From NCBI RefSeq assembly GCF_028330965.1, contig NZ_JAQMUB010000027.1, forward strand, positions 1 to 64,000: 64,000 nucleotides of DNA. Direction: 5' to 3'. Positions within the stretch are counted from its first letter, which is position 1, and every line of letters starts with the position of its first letter. Positions 1 through 9,103 of the stretch are shown in pieces. Both the position numbers and the translations under genes were made by a program. A model generated the notes under the pieces. It had not been told where the DNA came from, did no database searches, and worked only from the letters and a program-made list of their open reading frames with translations. The DNA comes from Oscillatoria sp. CS-180. GTDB taxonomy: Bacteria; Cyanobacteriota; Cyanobacteriia; Phormidesmidales; Phormidesmidaceae.

Positions 1-54
1 GGCGCGGTACACATTACCTTTCGCTAGTTCCTTTTACTGCTTTCCTCCTGCACT

Positions 55-1890
55 ATGTCCAAAAAGAAACCTAAAACCCTAGGCACAGCACTACCCAGCA
101 TCATCAAAATCCTGCGGCATTTTTGGCCTCATCTGCGGCAGCAGCAGCGGCTGATCTGGACAGCGTTCTTCGCCTTGTTTGCAGAGACCGCCATGCGACT
201 GCTGGAACCCTGGCCCCTGAAGTTAATGTTTGACCGTGTTATCCTGCCGGGATTCCAGGTCGAGACCATAGGTATTCGCGGCTTAGAGGGACTGTCACCC
301 GTCCTTGTCTTGACCCTCCTTGCGATCGCCTTAATTCTCATTGCTGCACTCCGAGGCATGTTTGCCTACCTCAGCGCAGTCAACATGGCAGTCGCCGCCA
401 CCCATGTCATGACGGACATCCGCAGCACCCTCTACAGCCATATTCAGCGGCTTTCCCTCTCCTTTCACAATCAGGCCAAAAGCGGTGATCTGATCACCCG
501 TGTCACCTATGACATTGAACGCCTGCGAGAGGTCACCGTCGTGGCAGCCCTGCCCCTGATCGCGAACACTGTGACGCTGTTGGGCATGGTTGGCGTCATG
601 ATCTTTCTGAATTGGGAATTAGCAATAATCGCGATCGCCATCCTGCCCCTCTTCCTGATCACCACGCGCCACATGGGCAACAAAATTCAAGTCGTGGCGC
701 GACGACAGCGTAAACGAGAAGGAGCCATGGCGGCCTCTGCCGCTGAAGCGATCGGAGCCATGCAGGTCGTGCAGGCTCTTTCCCTCGAATCCATGCTGGA
801 ACAAACCTTCAGCAAGCAGAACCAGAAGAGTCTTAAGGAAAGTGCCGAAGCCCAACGGTTGCGAGCAGGGCAAGAGCGTTTAGTCGAAATCCTGGTCGCG
901 ATCGCCACTTCTCTGGTGCTTTGGCGGGGTGTCCAACTGACTCTCCAAGGCGCAGTCACCCCCGGCGATTTGCTAGTCTTCATCACTTACCTCAAAGTTG
1001 CCTTTAAACCGATGCGCCAGCTGGCCAAATATACCGGACAAATCGCCAAAGCGACCGCTTCCGGTGAACGCATCATCAGCCTGATGGAGATTCAGCCCGA
1101 CGTGCGAGATCTGCGGGGTGCCCTTCCTGCGCCCGCTTTTAAGGGGGCCGTGCGCTGTGAAAATGTGACCTTCGCCTATCGATCCAATCAGGGCATCCTA
1201 CGAAACCTTAGCTTTGAGGTGCAGCCAGGACAGCGAGTGGCGATTGTCGGTCCCTCTGGCAGCGGCAAATCCACCCTCGTCAGCTTACTACTGCGGCTCT
1301 ATGATCCCATTGAAGGCAGCGTCTGCATTGATGATCATGACCTGCGAGAATACACCCTCGCTAGCCTGCGACCTCAAATCAGCATCGTCCTGCAAGACAG
1401 CATTCTCTTTGCGGCCACCGTGCAAGACAATATCGCCTACGGCAACCCCAGCGCCACCGATGAGGATATTATCGCCGCCGCTAAACTGGCCAACGCCCAT
1501 GATTTCATTACTCAACTACCGGATGGCTACGACACAATGCTGGGCGAGCGAGGAGCAACCCTCTCCGGTGGTCAGCGCCAGCGAATTGCGATCGCCCGTG
1601 CCGCTGTCCGCAAAGCCGCCATTGTCATCCTCGACGAACCCACCACCGGTCTCGACAATGCCAGCGAATGGGAAGTAACTGAAGCCCTGCATCGGCTGAC
1701 CCAAAACTGCACCACGTTCTGGATTTCCCACAATCTTCATACAGTTCAAGATGCTGACCAAATCTTCTATCTAGAGCAAGGCCAGCTATGGGAGCAAGGA
1801 ACTCATAGTGACCTCATGGAACTTAATGGTCGCTATGCACGACTGTATCGTATGCAGGAAAATCAACGTCCCCTTGCTTTGGTTTCGTAG
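55..1890 (+). CDS. ABC exporter, fused permease and ATPase
   Basis: A 611-residue half-transporter of the MsbA/multidrug exporter type that should act as a homodimer in the cytoplasmic membrane. Hydrophobic segments fill roughly residues 35-315. The ATPase domain follows, with Walker A GPSGSGKST near residue 399, a Q-loop (VLQDS), the signature LSGGQRQR near 503, Walker B IVILDEPT near 523 and the H-loop WISHN near 558. Length and domain order are normal for the family. The substrate cannot be read from the sequence; lipids, peptides or drugs are all possible. The ATG at 55 has no clear Shine-Dalgarno sequence. The gene stands alone, with 370 bases before the next gene. Confidence 0.9.
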   Translation: MSKKKPKTLGTALPSIIKILRHFWPHLRQQQRLIWTAFFALFAETAMRLLEPWPLKLMFDRVILPGFQVETIGIRGLEGLSPVLVLTLLAIALILIAALRGMFAYLSAVNMAVAATHVMTDIRSTLYSHIQRLSLSFHNQAKSGDLITRVTYDIERLREVTVVAALPLIANTVTLLGMVGVMIFLNWELAIIAIAILPLFLITTRHMGNKIQVVARRQRKREGAMAASAAEAIGAMQVVQALSLESMLEQTFSKQNQKSLKESAEAQRLRAGQERLVEILVAIATSLVLWRGVQLTLQGAVTPGDLLVFITYLKVAFKPMRQLAKYTGQIAKATASGERIISLMEIQPDVRDLRGALPAPAFKGAVRCENVTFAYRSNQGILRNLSFEVQPGQRVAIVGPSGSGKSTLVSLLLRLYDPIEGSVCIDDHDLREYTLASLRPQISIVLQDSILFAATVQDNIAYGNPSATDEDIIAAAKLANAHDFITQLPDGYDTMLGERGATLSGGQRQRIAIARAAVRKAAIVILDEPTTGLDNASEWEVTEALHRLTQNCTTFWISHNLHTVQDADQIFYLEQGQLWEQGTHSDLMELNGRYARLYRMQENQRPLALVS

Positions 1891-2260
1891 CTTCTCAGCA
1901 CGAGATCTAACGGCAAGTTACAGCAGGTCTTACAGGATGTCGTCCAGTTATTGCACAATTTCCCCCCAACATCATCTACCCACAAATCATCTCAGAGTTA
2001 GATGAAACCTTAGGGGAGCTACATCACCCTATAACGAACGTCATCGCTTAGAGTAATCCGACAATTTGTCCCCGCATATACGGGGATATTCGATTATACG
2101 TCTAATTTTAAAAGCCTCCATCTCGTTAAACCACGATCGCAAGTAGCGTCTCATCTTTAAAAACTGGAATAGCGCATCAAAAGAGGACACTTCCTGCCAA
2201 GTCCTTGCATCGGTATTGGTTCATCCGATTTACCGTCTATCCCTTAGTTCTTCTAAATCT
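1891..2260. other. Intergenic region, no gene seen
   Basis: 370 bases between the ABC exporter and the histidine phosphatase. I see no convincing ORF or tRNA. The only structure noted is a short inverted repeat at 2070-2085 (CCCCG, six-base loop, CGGGG) with no T-run after it, so it is a weak terminator candidate at best. Confidence 0.5.
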
Positions 2261-3469
2261 ATGATTGCTCAACTCAAACAGCTACAAACCCAAACCTCCC
2301 TTCCTGGCTATGTTTTACCACCTGTCCCTCAGACAGGAACCCGTGTCATCCTTCTCCGCCACGGTCGCAGCACCCTCAACGACCAAGGACGCTACCAAGG
2401 CAGTTCTGACACCGGAGAACTCACCCCAGAGGGTATGGCGGCCTCTCACGCAATTGGTCGCTATCTCAAGCAGTGCCCCGTTGATGCCATCTACGTCAGT
2501 CCCCTCAAACGCGCTCAGGATACAGCTGCTGCCCTCCTACCTCACCTCACAACCCCTCCCCTCAAAAATCTCAGCACCTCAGACCTGCTGAAAGAAATTC
2601 ACCTTCCAAGTTGGGAAGGACAGCGTTACGAAGACGTGCGATCGCATCAGCCAGACCTCTATCGCTGTTGGCAAGAAACGCCTGATCAGTTTCAGCTCTC
2701 CTCAGGAGCCTCCACCGTCTATCCCGTTCAAGACCTCTACCAGCAGGCACAGCGGTTTTGGCAAACCATTCTGCCTCGCCACTCCGGCCAAACTCTATTA
2801 GTTGTGAGTCACGGCGGCACCAATCAAGCCCTGATTAATACCGCCCTGAAATCATCCGCTAGCCAACACCATCTCCTACAGCAAACCCATAGTGGTCTCA
2901 CCGTGCTCGATTTTCAGACACCGACTGACGAGTTCGCCCAGCTTCATCTCTTGAATCTCACCCTCAACAGCGACGCTGCGGCTCCTCGTCTGCCCAAACT
3001 CAAAGCAGGCAAACAAGGACTGCGCTTGCTGCTGCTGCCTTGTCAGCCTGGCATTGCTCCTGATCCATCCTTAGCCACCCTACTCAGCTCAGAACCCATC
3101 CAAGCTGCAGTAGTTCAAGATTGGCAAGACCCAACCCCCCGGCCCCATCAGCATGTTTGTCGCCAAGTCGCGAAAACCGTGCTGTGCCAAAACCCTGAAA
3201 CCGTGGTCCTATCCGTGAAGCGATCGCACTTCTGGCCGCAATGGCAAGCCGCCATTGAAAATTCCCTCCATGCCCAACAGCCCGGTACGCTGACAACCCT
3301 GTTAGCGATCGCGCAACCTGCCTCAGTTCAACGGTTCCTCAACACCCTGCTCGCTCTCCCCGAGGACGCCAGCAGCCTCACCCTCCAGCCCAACACCCTG
3401 AGCGTCGTCCACTATCCCAACGCTCAAACCCGGCCCATCCTTCAAGGCATGAACCTCATTGCCCTGTAG
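2261..3469 (+). CDS. Histidine phosphatase family protein with C-terminal extension
   Basis: A 402-residue protein whose first half is a branch-1 histidine phosphatase (phosphoglycerate-mutase superfamily). The phospho-accepting His34 lies in LLRHGRST and the second catalytic His is near residue 184 in VVSHGGTN. The second half (about 240-402) lacks both motifs. It ends in a QRFLNTLLALPEDA-type stretch that mirrors NQALINTALKSSAS just after the second His of domain 1, so it may be a degenerate repeat of the same fold. The substrate is unknown; sugar phosphates or phosphoserine are typical. ATG 2261 is preferred over the in-frame TTG at 2216, because the extra 15 residues resemble no part of the domain. 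Confidence 0.85.
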   Translation: MIAQLKQLQTQTSLPGYVLPPVPQTGTRVILLRHGRSTLNDQGRYQGSSDTGELTPEGMAASHAIGRYLKQCPVDAIYVSPLKRAQDTAAALLPHLTTPPLKNLSTSDLLKEIHLPSWEGQRYEDVRSHQPDLYRCWQETPDQFQLSSGASTVYPVQDLYQQAQRFWQTILPRHSGQTLLVVSHGGTNQALINTALKSSASQHHLLQQTHSGLTVLDFQTPTDEFAQLHLLNLTLNSDAAAPRLPKLKAGKQGLRLLLLPCQPGIAPDPSLATLLSSEPIQAAVVQDWQDPTPRPHQHVCRQVAKTVLCQNPETVVLSVKRSHFWPQWQAAIENSLHAQQPGTLTTLLAIAQPASVQRFLNTLLALPEDASSLTLQPNTLSVVHYPNAQTRPILQGMNLIAL

Positions 3470-3476
3470 ATTCTAT

Positions 3477-3562
3477 TGCAGTAAGAGCGGACTTAAGGAC
3501 CTGTAGCTTTAGCCATCTAGGCTTGTGTTCTGATTGGACGAACAAAGCCCGCTCTTACCGCA
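3477..3562. repeat. Inverted repeat between convergent genes
   Basis: Arms at 3477-3490 and 3549-3562 match at 13 of 14 positions (core GTAAGAGCGG / CCGCTCTTAC) around a 58-base loop. The right arm covers the stop codon of the minus-strand protease gene. The loop is long for an intrinsic terminator and no T-run follows either arm. It may be a bidirectional 3' end structure or a remnant of a small palindromic repeat. Confidence 0.5.
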
Positions 3563-5642
3563 GTGCCAACACCAATCGCCAGCCCAACAATCGCCCCGTA
3601 TGCCCCGCCGCGCGATCGCTCACCCTTAGTCGCCAACGTCCTCTCGCAGCTGCATCAATCACCCTCATCAAGACAGGCGTGTTGCTCAAGTCATACCGCT
3701 GATCGAGCGTTTGCTGCTGGCCCAACGAGCGTCCCTGCAACAGCACTTCTCGTCCTCCAGGCGGCTGTAAAAGCACCATCACGTCCCCTAAAAACGTGTG
3801 CTCCAGCTTCACCTCAACAGAGATATCCTGCACCACGCCCTGCTCGTTACAGAGTAGCGATCGCACCGCCCCCTCAACCTGATTATCTGGAATCAGCACC
3901 GCAGCCGTATCCTTCAAATCCACCGTATTGCGGTAGCTACGGCCCTGCCAGAGTCTTCGCTTAGCCTCTTGCACTGCCTTGAACGCATTCACCCGACCAT
4001 AGCCGAACCATTGGGAATGCCCATTGTTGTCATAGGTGCCATGTCGCAAACCGAGCTGTGGATCTGGATCCGAGTCCACCACTTTGTCAGCCGTCTGCTG
4101 CAGAATTTGTTTGACGTCCCGAGCGGTCAGATTGGGATTCGCCGACAGAACCAATCCCGCCACTCCGGCCACCACCGGACATGAGCTTGACGTACCGCCA
4201 AACGTGTTGGTGTAGGCGTCTCGGTTATAGCCCGCAGCGCCCGTGCGATCGCTCGTCACCATACCTCGTCCCACAATTCTGGAGGCAATAATCGGTCCCG
4301 TTTTCACCGAACCCAACTCTGGCAGGGCCGCTGCTGGATGCGCATTATTGCTAGGAGCCGCCACCGAAATGTGTTTTCCCCAACTGCTATAAGCCGACTT
4401 GGTATTCAAGCTGGTACAGGCCGAAACGGCGATCACATCTGGATGGATGGCAAAACCGCTCAGCCATTCCGTTGGCCCTCTTAATGCATTACTCGGCCAT
4501 CCTCGCTCATTGACTGTGCCACTAACCGGTCGATTGGCATTGCCTGCCGAAAAGACAACCACACAGCCCTTGCCACCTCGTCCTGTCGTCGCCGCTTGCG
4601 TTAGCGCATTGCTCTGGCGGATTGACAGTGGAAAATTCACCGATGCTGGAGACCAGCTACAGGAAATGACCGCAGCCCCCTTTTGAACCGCCCATTGAAA
4701 AATGCGTTCAACCGATTCATCGTCTAGAAATCCCGTGGTTCGAATGGGCATGAACCCGCAACCCGGCGCTACCCCAACAACTCCCGTTTGGTTTTCCTCC
4801 GCGATCGCTAAACCGGCACAAGAGGTTCCGTGATTTTCATCCGCCGCTGTAGGCAGTGGCACTGCATCCCGCGCCTTCAAATCCATCGGCGCAACGATTT
4901 TGCCCGTCCCTTGCAAATCAGGATGGTCTAAATCAAATCCATCATCGCTGACGGCAATCACGATAGATCGGCTCCCCCGAGTCAAATCCCAGGCCTGCTC
5001 AACCGAAATATGAGCGTCTGGCCTGATATTCGATCCCATCGTCGATGTTAGATGCCACTGCTGACCAAACAGCTCATCTTGAGGACGATACAACTGCTCC
5101 GCTTCCACTACCACATTGGGTTCTGCTGCCAGCACCTCCGGTAGCCCAATCAACCGATTCGCAATTTTGATAGGATTCTCTGTCGCCTGTCGAGTTACCA
5201 AATAAACAAACGCATTGGGAATGCCGGTCAGGGCGTGTGATTCTGATAGCCCATACTGCTGTGTCAGCGATCTCCCAGTTGCCACAGTCACCGTCGGGGC
5301 AAACTGCACCGTCATTTGGTCTGTCAGATACAGCCACGTTTTTGGACTTGAGACGGGCTGATAGACCCGGCTAGCAAACTGCACCCACTCATGCGATCGC
5401 GCCGCCGTCAAGCAGTCCTCCAACCGCGTAGTCGCAACCCGCCATTCCACCAGCTCTCCCCGGGCCACCGGACGCACCGACAGAGGCTCAATCACAGGCC
5501 GCAGTAGCTCCACTGCATCAGGCATTGTCAACCGGGTCGTAAAGCGATCGCGCACCCGCATCAACAGCATCTCCGCCCCGCCCCGCTGCAGCGTCAGGTA
5601 GTTCTCCGAATTATTCTGATCCGAATTATCTTGGTCGGTCAT
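3555..5642 (-). CDS. Subtilisin-like serine protease with P domain (PrcA-like)
   Basis: A 695-residue S8-family peptidase. The catalytic Asp lies in AVSDDGFDLDHPD (near 234), His in ENHGTSCAG (near 270) and Ser in GGTSSSCPVVAG (near 487). The last ~115 residues form a P/Homo B-type beta domain, as in kexin-like proteases. The ~190 residues before the protease domain include a probable propeptide-like region. The architecture matches the cyanobacterial calcium-dependent protease PrcA described in Anabaena; that assignment is by family resemblance. No signal peptide is visible, so a cytoplasmic location is likely. ATG 5642 has AGG eight bases upstream; a GTG at 5651 would add three residues. 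Confidence 0.88.
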   Translation of the reverse strand: MTDQDNSDQNNSENYLTLQRGGAEMLLMRVRDRFTTRLTMPDAVELLRPVIEPLSVRPVARGELVEWRVATTRLEDCLTAARSHEWVQFASRVYQPVSSPKTWLYLTDQMTVQFAPTVTVATGRSLTQQYGLSESHALTGIPNAFVYLVTRQATENPIKIANRLIGLPEVLAAEPNVVVEAEQLYRPQDELFGQQWHLTSTMGSNIRPDAHISVEQAWDLTRGSRSIVIAVSDDGFDLDHPDLQGTGKIVAPMDLKARDAVPLPTAADENHGTSCAGLAIAEENQTGVVGVAPGCGFMPIRTTGFLDDESVERIFQWAVQKGAAVISCSWSPASVNFPLSIRQSNALTQAATTGRGGKGCVVVFSAGNANRPVSGTVNERGWPSNALRGPTEWLSGFAIHPDVIAVSACTSLNTKSAYSSWGKHISVAAPSNNAHPAAALPELGSVKTGPIIASRIVGRGMVTSDRTGAAGYNRDAYTNTFGGTSSSCPVVAGVAGLVLSANPNLTARDVKQILQQTADKVVDSDPDPQLGLRHGTYDNNGHSQWFGYGRVNAFKAVQEAKRRLWQGRSYRNTVDLKDTAAVLIPDNQVEGAVRSLLCNEQGVVQDISVEVKLEHTFLGDVMVLLQPPGGREVLLQGRSLGQQQTLDQRYDLSNTPVLMRVIDAAARGRWRLRVSDRAAGHTGRLLGWRLVLALR

Positions 5643-5896
5643 CAACGCCACCTGTCCTCAAATCCAATAGCTTTTTCCGGATGTCAGAGTCCTGCTGCCC
5701 GGTGGAACATCCTCCACAACTCCACCGTCTAACAGGTCACAAATCCCCTAAGAATCAACATTTCGCCGTGAAGTATCCTCCAACTTTAGCCAATGCAATC
5801 CACGACAGCTTCGTCCCATTCGCAATTAGTCACAAGCAAAGTGGTAAGATACCTCAGTATTTTTTGAATATCCAGTTTTTGAACTTAGGTTCCCTC

Positions 5897-6487
5897 ATGG
5901 CTGTACGTTCCTTTCTCCGTCCTCACAAGACATTTCGCTGGTTGGGTAGTGGGTTCCTAGCCATGACCTTGGTGGGTGCTCTGGCATCGGCAACCCCTGC
6001 TCAAGAGCCTGCTGAGCCTGCCCCCGCTGACGAAACCGAAGAAGTCGAAACCCCTTCAGAAGTGCGTCGCCTGGATCAGATTTCTGATAGTGACTTCAGT
6101 ATCGTCTATGCCGACCAGCTGACAACGGAAGCCACTGATGCGATCGCCGACCAGCAGTTCCTGACCGCGATCGACAAACTGACGGAAGCTCGCGAGCTGT
6201 ACAATCAGCTCTCTCTCTATTACCAAGAGCTAGCTGAAATGTTCTTCGGCATCGACACCCGCCAAAACCGCAGCAACCGAGAAAAAGCGATCGAAACTGC
6301 GCAAAAGCGCGATCAGGCAACTTACCAACTGGCCCTAATCCACCGCACCCAAGACGATCCTGAAAAAGCAGTTCCCTTGCTGATGGAAGTTTTGAGAAGT
6401 CAGCAGCCTACCCGAGAATTAGGACAGCAGGCTTACCAACAGCTCTACGAACTCGGTTTTGTAGAAGCGCCCTACGAATTCCGATAA
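5897..6487 (+). CDS. Exported helical-repeat (TPR-like) protein
   Basis: A 196-residue protein with a Sec-type signal peptide (basic start, hydrophobic stretch LGSGFLAMTLVGALASA, likely cut near ATPAQE). A short acidic, Pro-rich linker follows, then helices resembling TPR units (for example AIDKLTEARELYNQLSLYYQ and YQLALIHRTQDDPEKAVPLL). It is probably periplasmic or attached to the membrane. Function is unknown. The ORF stays open to 5681, but the signal peptide begins exactly at the ATG at 5897, so that start is chosen. It is a single gene, divergent from the protease. Confidence 0.75.
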   Translation: MAVRSFLRPHKTFRWLGSGFLAMTLVGALASATPAQEPAEPAPADETEEVETPSEVRRLDQISDSDFSIVYADQLTTEATDAIADQQFLTAIDKLTEARELYNQLSLYYQELAEMFFGIDTRQNRSNREKAIETAQKRDQATYQLALIHRTQDDPEKAVPLLMEVLRSQQPTRELGQQAYQQLYELGFVEAPYEFR

Positions 6488-6681
6488 AAAGTCTTGTGCT
6501 AACAATGTGGCATTGAGGAAAGTCCTAGAGTACGAACGCATGGCTCAGACGTACGACGCACTTAAGATTCTCCATAAGCTGTTCCTACGTCTAGCCCTTG
6601 CTAAACTCGTCCTAACGGAGTGCAGATCTCAGCAATCCTGAATGAATTGATACAGTAGAACAAAACTGCCAGGGAAAAAGT

Positions 6682-6942
6682 ATGGTCACTGCAGAGCAAG
6701 TTGTCTCTATGATTCAAGCAGGCATTCCCGATGCCGAGGTTAAGGTCAACGATTTGACAGGCGGCGGCGACCATTTTGAAGTCACAGTGGTTTCAAATGA
6801 GTTTGCGAATCGATCGCTGGTTCAGCAGCATCAGCTAGTCTATAAAGCTGTGCAATCCGCGATGTCAAGCGAGGCAATTCACGCCCTTGCCCTGAAAACC
6901 TACACGCCTGAAACGTGGGACAGCGTTAGCCAGCGTGCCTGA
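6682..6942 (+). CDS. bolA: BolA family protein
   Basis: 86 residues covering the whole BolA fold, including the nucleic-acid/cluster-binding-like loop around [19 protein letters not shown], whose last His is the usual cluster ligand region. BolA proteins pair with CGFS monothiol glutaredoxins through a shared [2Fe-2S] cluster in iron and redox signalling. The next gene, 58 bases on, is exactly such a glutaredoxin, which supports the assignment and implies co-transcription. A GGGAAAAAG purine run precedes the ATG. Confidence 0.93.
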   Translation: MVTAEQVVSMIQAGIPDAEVKVNDLTGGGDHFEVTVVSNEFANRSLVQQHQLVYKAVQSAMSSEAIHALALKTYTPETWDSVSQRA

Positions 6943-7000
6943 TCATTGACTGTTAGCGATCGCTCAATATCAAACACTCAATTCCGCGAGGTACATTAGC

Positions 7001-7324
7001 ATGACCCCCGAAGTTAAAGAACGCATAGAAACCCTGATCAACCAAAGCAAGATTATGGTTTTCATGAAGGGCAATAAACTGATGCCCCAATGTGGTTTCT
7101 CTAACAACGTCGTTCAGATTTTGAACGTGTTAGGCGTCCCCTTCGAAACCTTCGACGTTTTATCCGATCCTGAAATCCGTCAGGGCATCAAAGAATATTC
7201 CAACTGGCCCACCATCCCCCAGGTTTATCTCAATGGTGAGTTTCTGGGTGGCTCCGACATTTTGATCGAGCTATATCAAAACGGCCAGCTTCAGGAAACC
7301 GTCGAAGTCGCGCTTGCGTCATAG
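7001..7324 (+). CDS. grxD: Monothiol glutaredoxin (CGFS type)
   Basis: 107 residues, the normal size for single-domain Grx4/GrxD. The active-site motif CGFS occurs in MPQCGFSNNVV near residue 31, and the glutathione-binding TIPQVY and GGSDI elements follow. This class carries a glutathione-ligated [2Fe-2S] cluster and delivers it to target proteins or forms a heterodimer with BolA; it is not a general disulfide reductase. It follows bolA and is closed by a strong hairpin terminator. In Synechocystis such a protein is often named Grx3 or Ssr2061-like; the E. coli-style symbol is used here. Confidence 0.93.
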   Translation: MTPEVKERIETLINQSKIMVFMKGNKLMPQCGFSNNVVQILNVLGVPFETFDVLSDPEIRQGIKEYSNWPTIPQVYLNGEFLGGSDILIELYQNGQLQETVEVALAS

Positions 7325-7353
7325 CTCAACCCAGCCTTAATCCAATACCTTAC

Positions 7354-7388
7354 AAAAGCAGTGAGATGTTTTGATCCCGCTGCTTTTT
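7354..7388 (+). terminator. Rho-independent terminator of bolA-grxD
   Basis: A ten-base-pair stem (AAAAGCAGTG at 7354-7363 with CGCTGCTTTT at 7378-7387, one G-T wobble) encloses a 14-base loop and is followed by a T-run. It lies 30 bases after the grxD stop codon. Confidence 0.85.
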
Positions 7389-7390
7389 GT

Positions 7391-7480
7391 TATGGCCGTC
7401 GCCAGTGACGTTAGGGCAAGACAGCGAGTTATACAGCAACGCGCTAGGCACCAAGATGCTCTGGGTGCACTAACCTAGAC
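7391..7480 (+). repeat. Dispersed repeat, copy A
   Basis: About 90 bases that align by eye with the minus strand of 29311-29398, roughly two-thirds identical with one single-base indel. Shared blocks include CAAGAC, GCGAG, ATGCTCT and GGGTGCAC. Both copies lie between genes. The indel breaks any common reading frame, so this looks like a DNA repeat rather than a gene fragment. Confidence 0.5.
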
Positions 7481-7733
7481 GACTCTGAGGTAGCAAACGT
7501 GCAATTTGAGTCAATTTAAGCCCTTGTTGATTGACGGAATAGTTGCCCAAGCCAGCAGCCACTCAACAAAAGAATGTGAATTCCAGCTGCAAAAGGGGCA
7601 GCGTAAGTGTAGCTACGAGCCACTGCTACAGCCTGAAAGACTTGCTATACAAGGATTTTGTGTCAGTTCTTTTGAACTACACTCTTAAGAGAAACTAAGA
7701 TTTTCTCTAATCGCTGAACGAATGTACTTTGTT

Positions 7734-8048
7734 TCAGGCTTTGCCTCTAACCGTATGGCACTTCGTTGCAGTTACGCTGTCACTACTCCAGTTAGGGACA
7801 GTAAGGGTGCTGAAGTAAGGATGACTTTTCAGTAATTCTTTAACAGCCTCCCAGGCAATGATCGTGTCAATATTGTTAGTCCCGTGCATTTCAGTCAGGC
7901 GACTGGCATGCTCTAAAGCAGCTTTGAGTCGGGAGCCAAAGGCTGATCGAGAGGATGACTGCTTTTGTCGCTGTCGCGATGTAGAGAGTGCAGACGCTGT
8001 TGTGCAGATACGGGTTGTATAGGCCATGGTGAAAATCATCTTTGCCAT
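7734..8048 (-). CDS. CP12-like protein lacking the regulatory cysteine pairs
   Basis: 104 residues. Residues 39-75 resemble CP12, the small disordered protein that links GAPDH and phosphoribulokinase in the dark: helix LKAALEHASRLTE, then a glycine turn, then AWEAVKEL (65-72) where CP12 has AWDAVEEL. The cysteine just before AWD is replaced by isoleucine (DTIIAWE). The only cysteines are Cys15 and Cys97, so the two redox disulfides of normal CP12 cannot form. The first ~35 residues are Ser/Gln/Arg-rich. Divergent CP12 variants without Cys pairs are known in cyanobacteria. The start is uncertain: ATG 8048 is chosen, with TTG 8096 and ATG 8027 as alternatives. Confidence 0.6.
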   Translation of the reverse strand: MAKMIFTMAYTTRICTTASALSTSRQRQKQSSSRSAFGSRLKAALEHASRLTEMHGTNNIDTIIAWEAVKELLKSHPYFSTLTVPNWSSDSVTATKCHTVRGKA

Positions 8049-8254
8049 AACTGTTAGCAGCCTATCAATAATTTCCGCAAATGAGAACACTGACAATATA
8101 TAGAATTCGACTATGACTGATCAGCTTTCTTAACCTATTGGCGCTAAGTGGAATAGTTGCAACGCGAACAAACTTTCAGTAGATACTCAAAAACTAAACG
8201 ACCCCAAATTGCAGCTTGCTGACCTTAAGGCTTAGATCGCTAAAGCTATCAAGA

Positions 8255-9103
8255 TCAGCCGATTTTAGCCTTCGTTGTCCTTTTCCTCTGCCGCCATCGC
8301 TTGAGCGCCAGATATCTTTCTAATACCCACTGCTCCCAAAGGGGACGGTGTTTTTGATAGTAGTATCGTTGGCTGTGGCGGTATGTCTCAGCCATTTTTG
8401 TCGCCGCTTGGGCGACTGAATATCCCCCCAAATGGACCAGCGACACCTCCGGCGTGTAGAGCAGCTGATAGCCCAGTTCTCTGACTCGCTGACAGAGATC
8501 AGACTCCTCAAAATACATAAAAAAAGCTTCGTCAAATCCGCCCACTGTTTCAAACAGCGATCGCCGCATCAGCATCGCCGCCCCAACAATAATATCCACA
8601 TAGCGATCGCTGCCATATTGCTGAGCCAGAGCCGGTCGATTGCGAGGATTTCGATATTGTCGAACCTGCTGCAACGTTTTGAATTCGCCCCAAAGACCAA
8701 TTTCGTGAGCGATCGAGAGTTGAAAGCTACCATCCTGATTGATCAATCGCGGTCCCACCATGCCAATATCAGGAGCGCTCTCCAACTTCGCGATCAGCGC
8801 TGGCAAGATATTATCCGTGAGCACCGTATCCGAATTGAGCAAAAATAGAGAGTCGCCCGCAGCGTGACGAACCCCAATATTGTTAGCTGTGCCAAAGCCC
8901 CAATTCTGAGTTTGACGCAGCAGCTTCACCTGAGGAAATTTGTCAGCAATGAGTTCAGGACTGCCGTCCTGGGATGCATTGTCCACCACAATCACTTCAA
9001 TATTAGGTGACTCAATGTAAGCAAAAATTGAGTGCAGACAATCCACAATGACGTGACAGCCGTTGTAGTTGACGATGATGATAGAGACTTCAGTTCGACT
9101 CAT
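8255..9103 (-). CDS. Glycosyltransferase family 2 (rhamnosyltransferase-like)
   Basis: A 282-residue GT-A enzyme. It opens with VSIIIVNYNG, has the nucleotide-sugar loop VVDNASQDGS and a DxD-like LLNSDTVL near residue 94. The acceptor-side motif FDEAFFMYFEESDLCQR near 200 is typical of WbbL-type rhamnosyl or related transferases. The C-terminus is basic. It overlaps the upstream glycosyltransferase by four bases (ATGA), so the two are translationally coupled and probably act on the same surface glycan. Sugar specificity cannot be told. Confidence 0.88.
   Translation of the reverse strand: MSRTEVSIIIVNYNGCHVIVDCLHSIFAYIESPNIEVIVVDNASQDGSPELIADKFPQVKLLRQTQNWGFGTANNIGVRHAAGDSLFLLNSDTVLTDNILPALIAKLESAPDIGMVGPRLINQDGSFQLSIAHEIGLWGEFKTLQQVRQYRNPRNRPALAQQYGSDRYVDIIVGAAMLMRRSLFETVGGFDEAFFMYFEESDLCQRVRELGYQLLYTPEVSLVHLGGYSVAQAATKMAETYRHSQRYYYQKHRPLWEQWVLERYLALKRWRQRKRTTKAKIG

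Noticed and set aside
1808-2005. Open frame overlapping the 3' end of the ABC exporter gene
   Set aside because: It is out of frame with the real gene and shows no protein-like features.
2070-2085. Short CCCCG/CGGGG hairpin as a terminator
   Set aside because: Only five base pairs and no T-run.
7506-7688. Open frame of 60 codons after the grxD terminator
   Set aside because: No motif, no ribosome-binding site, no partner genes; likely chance.
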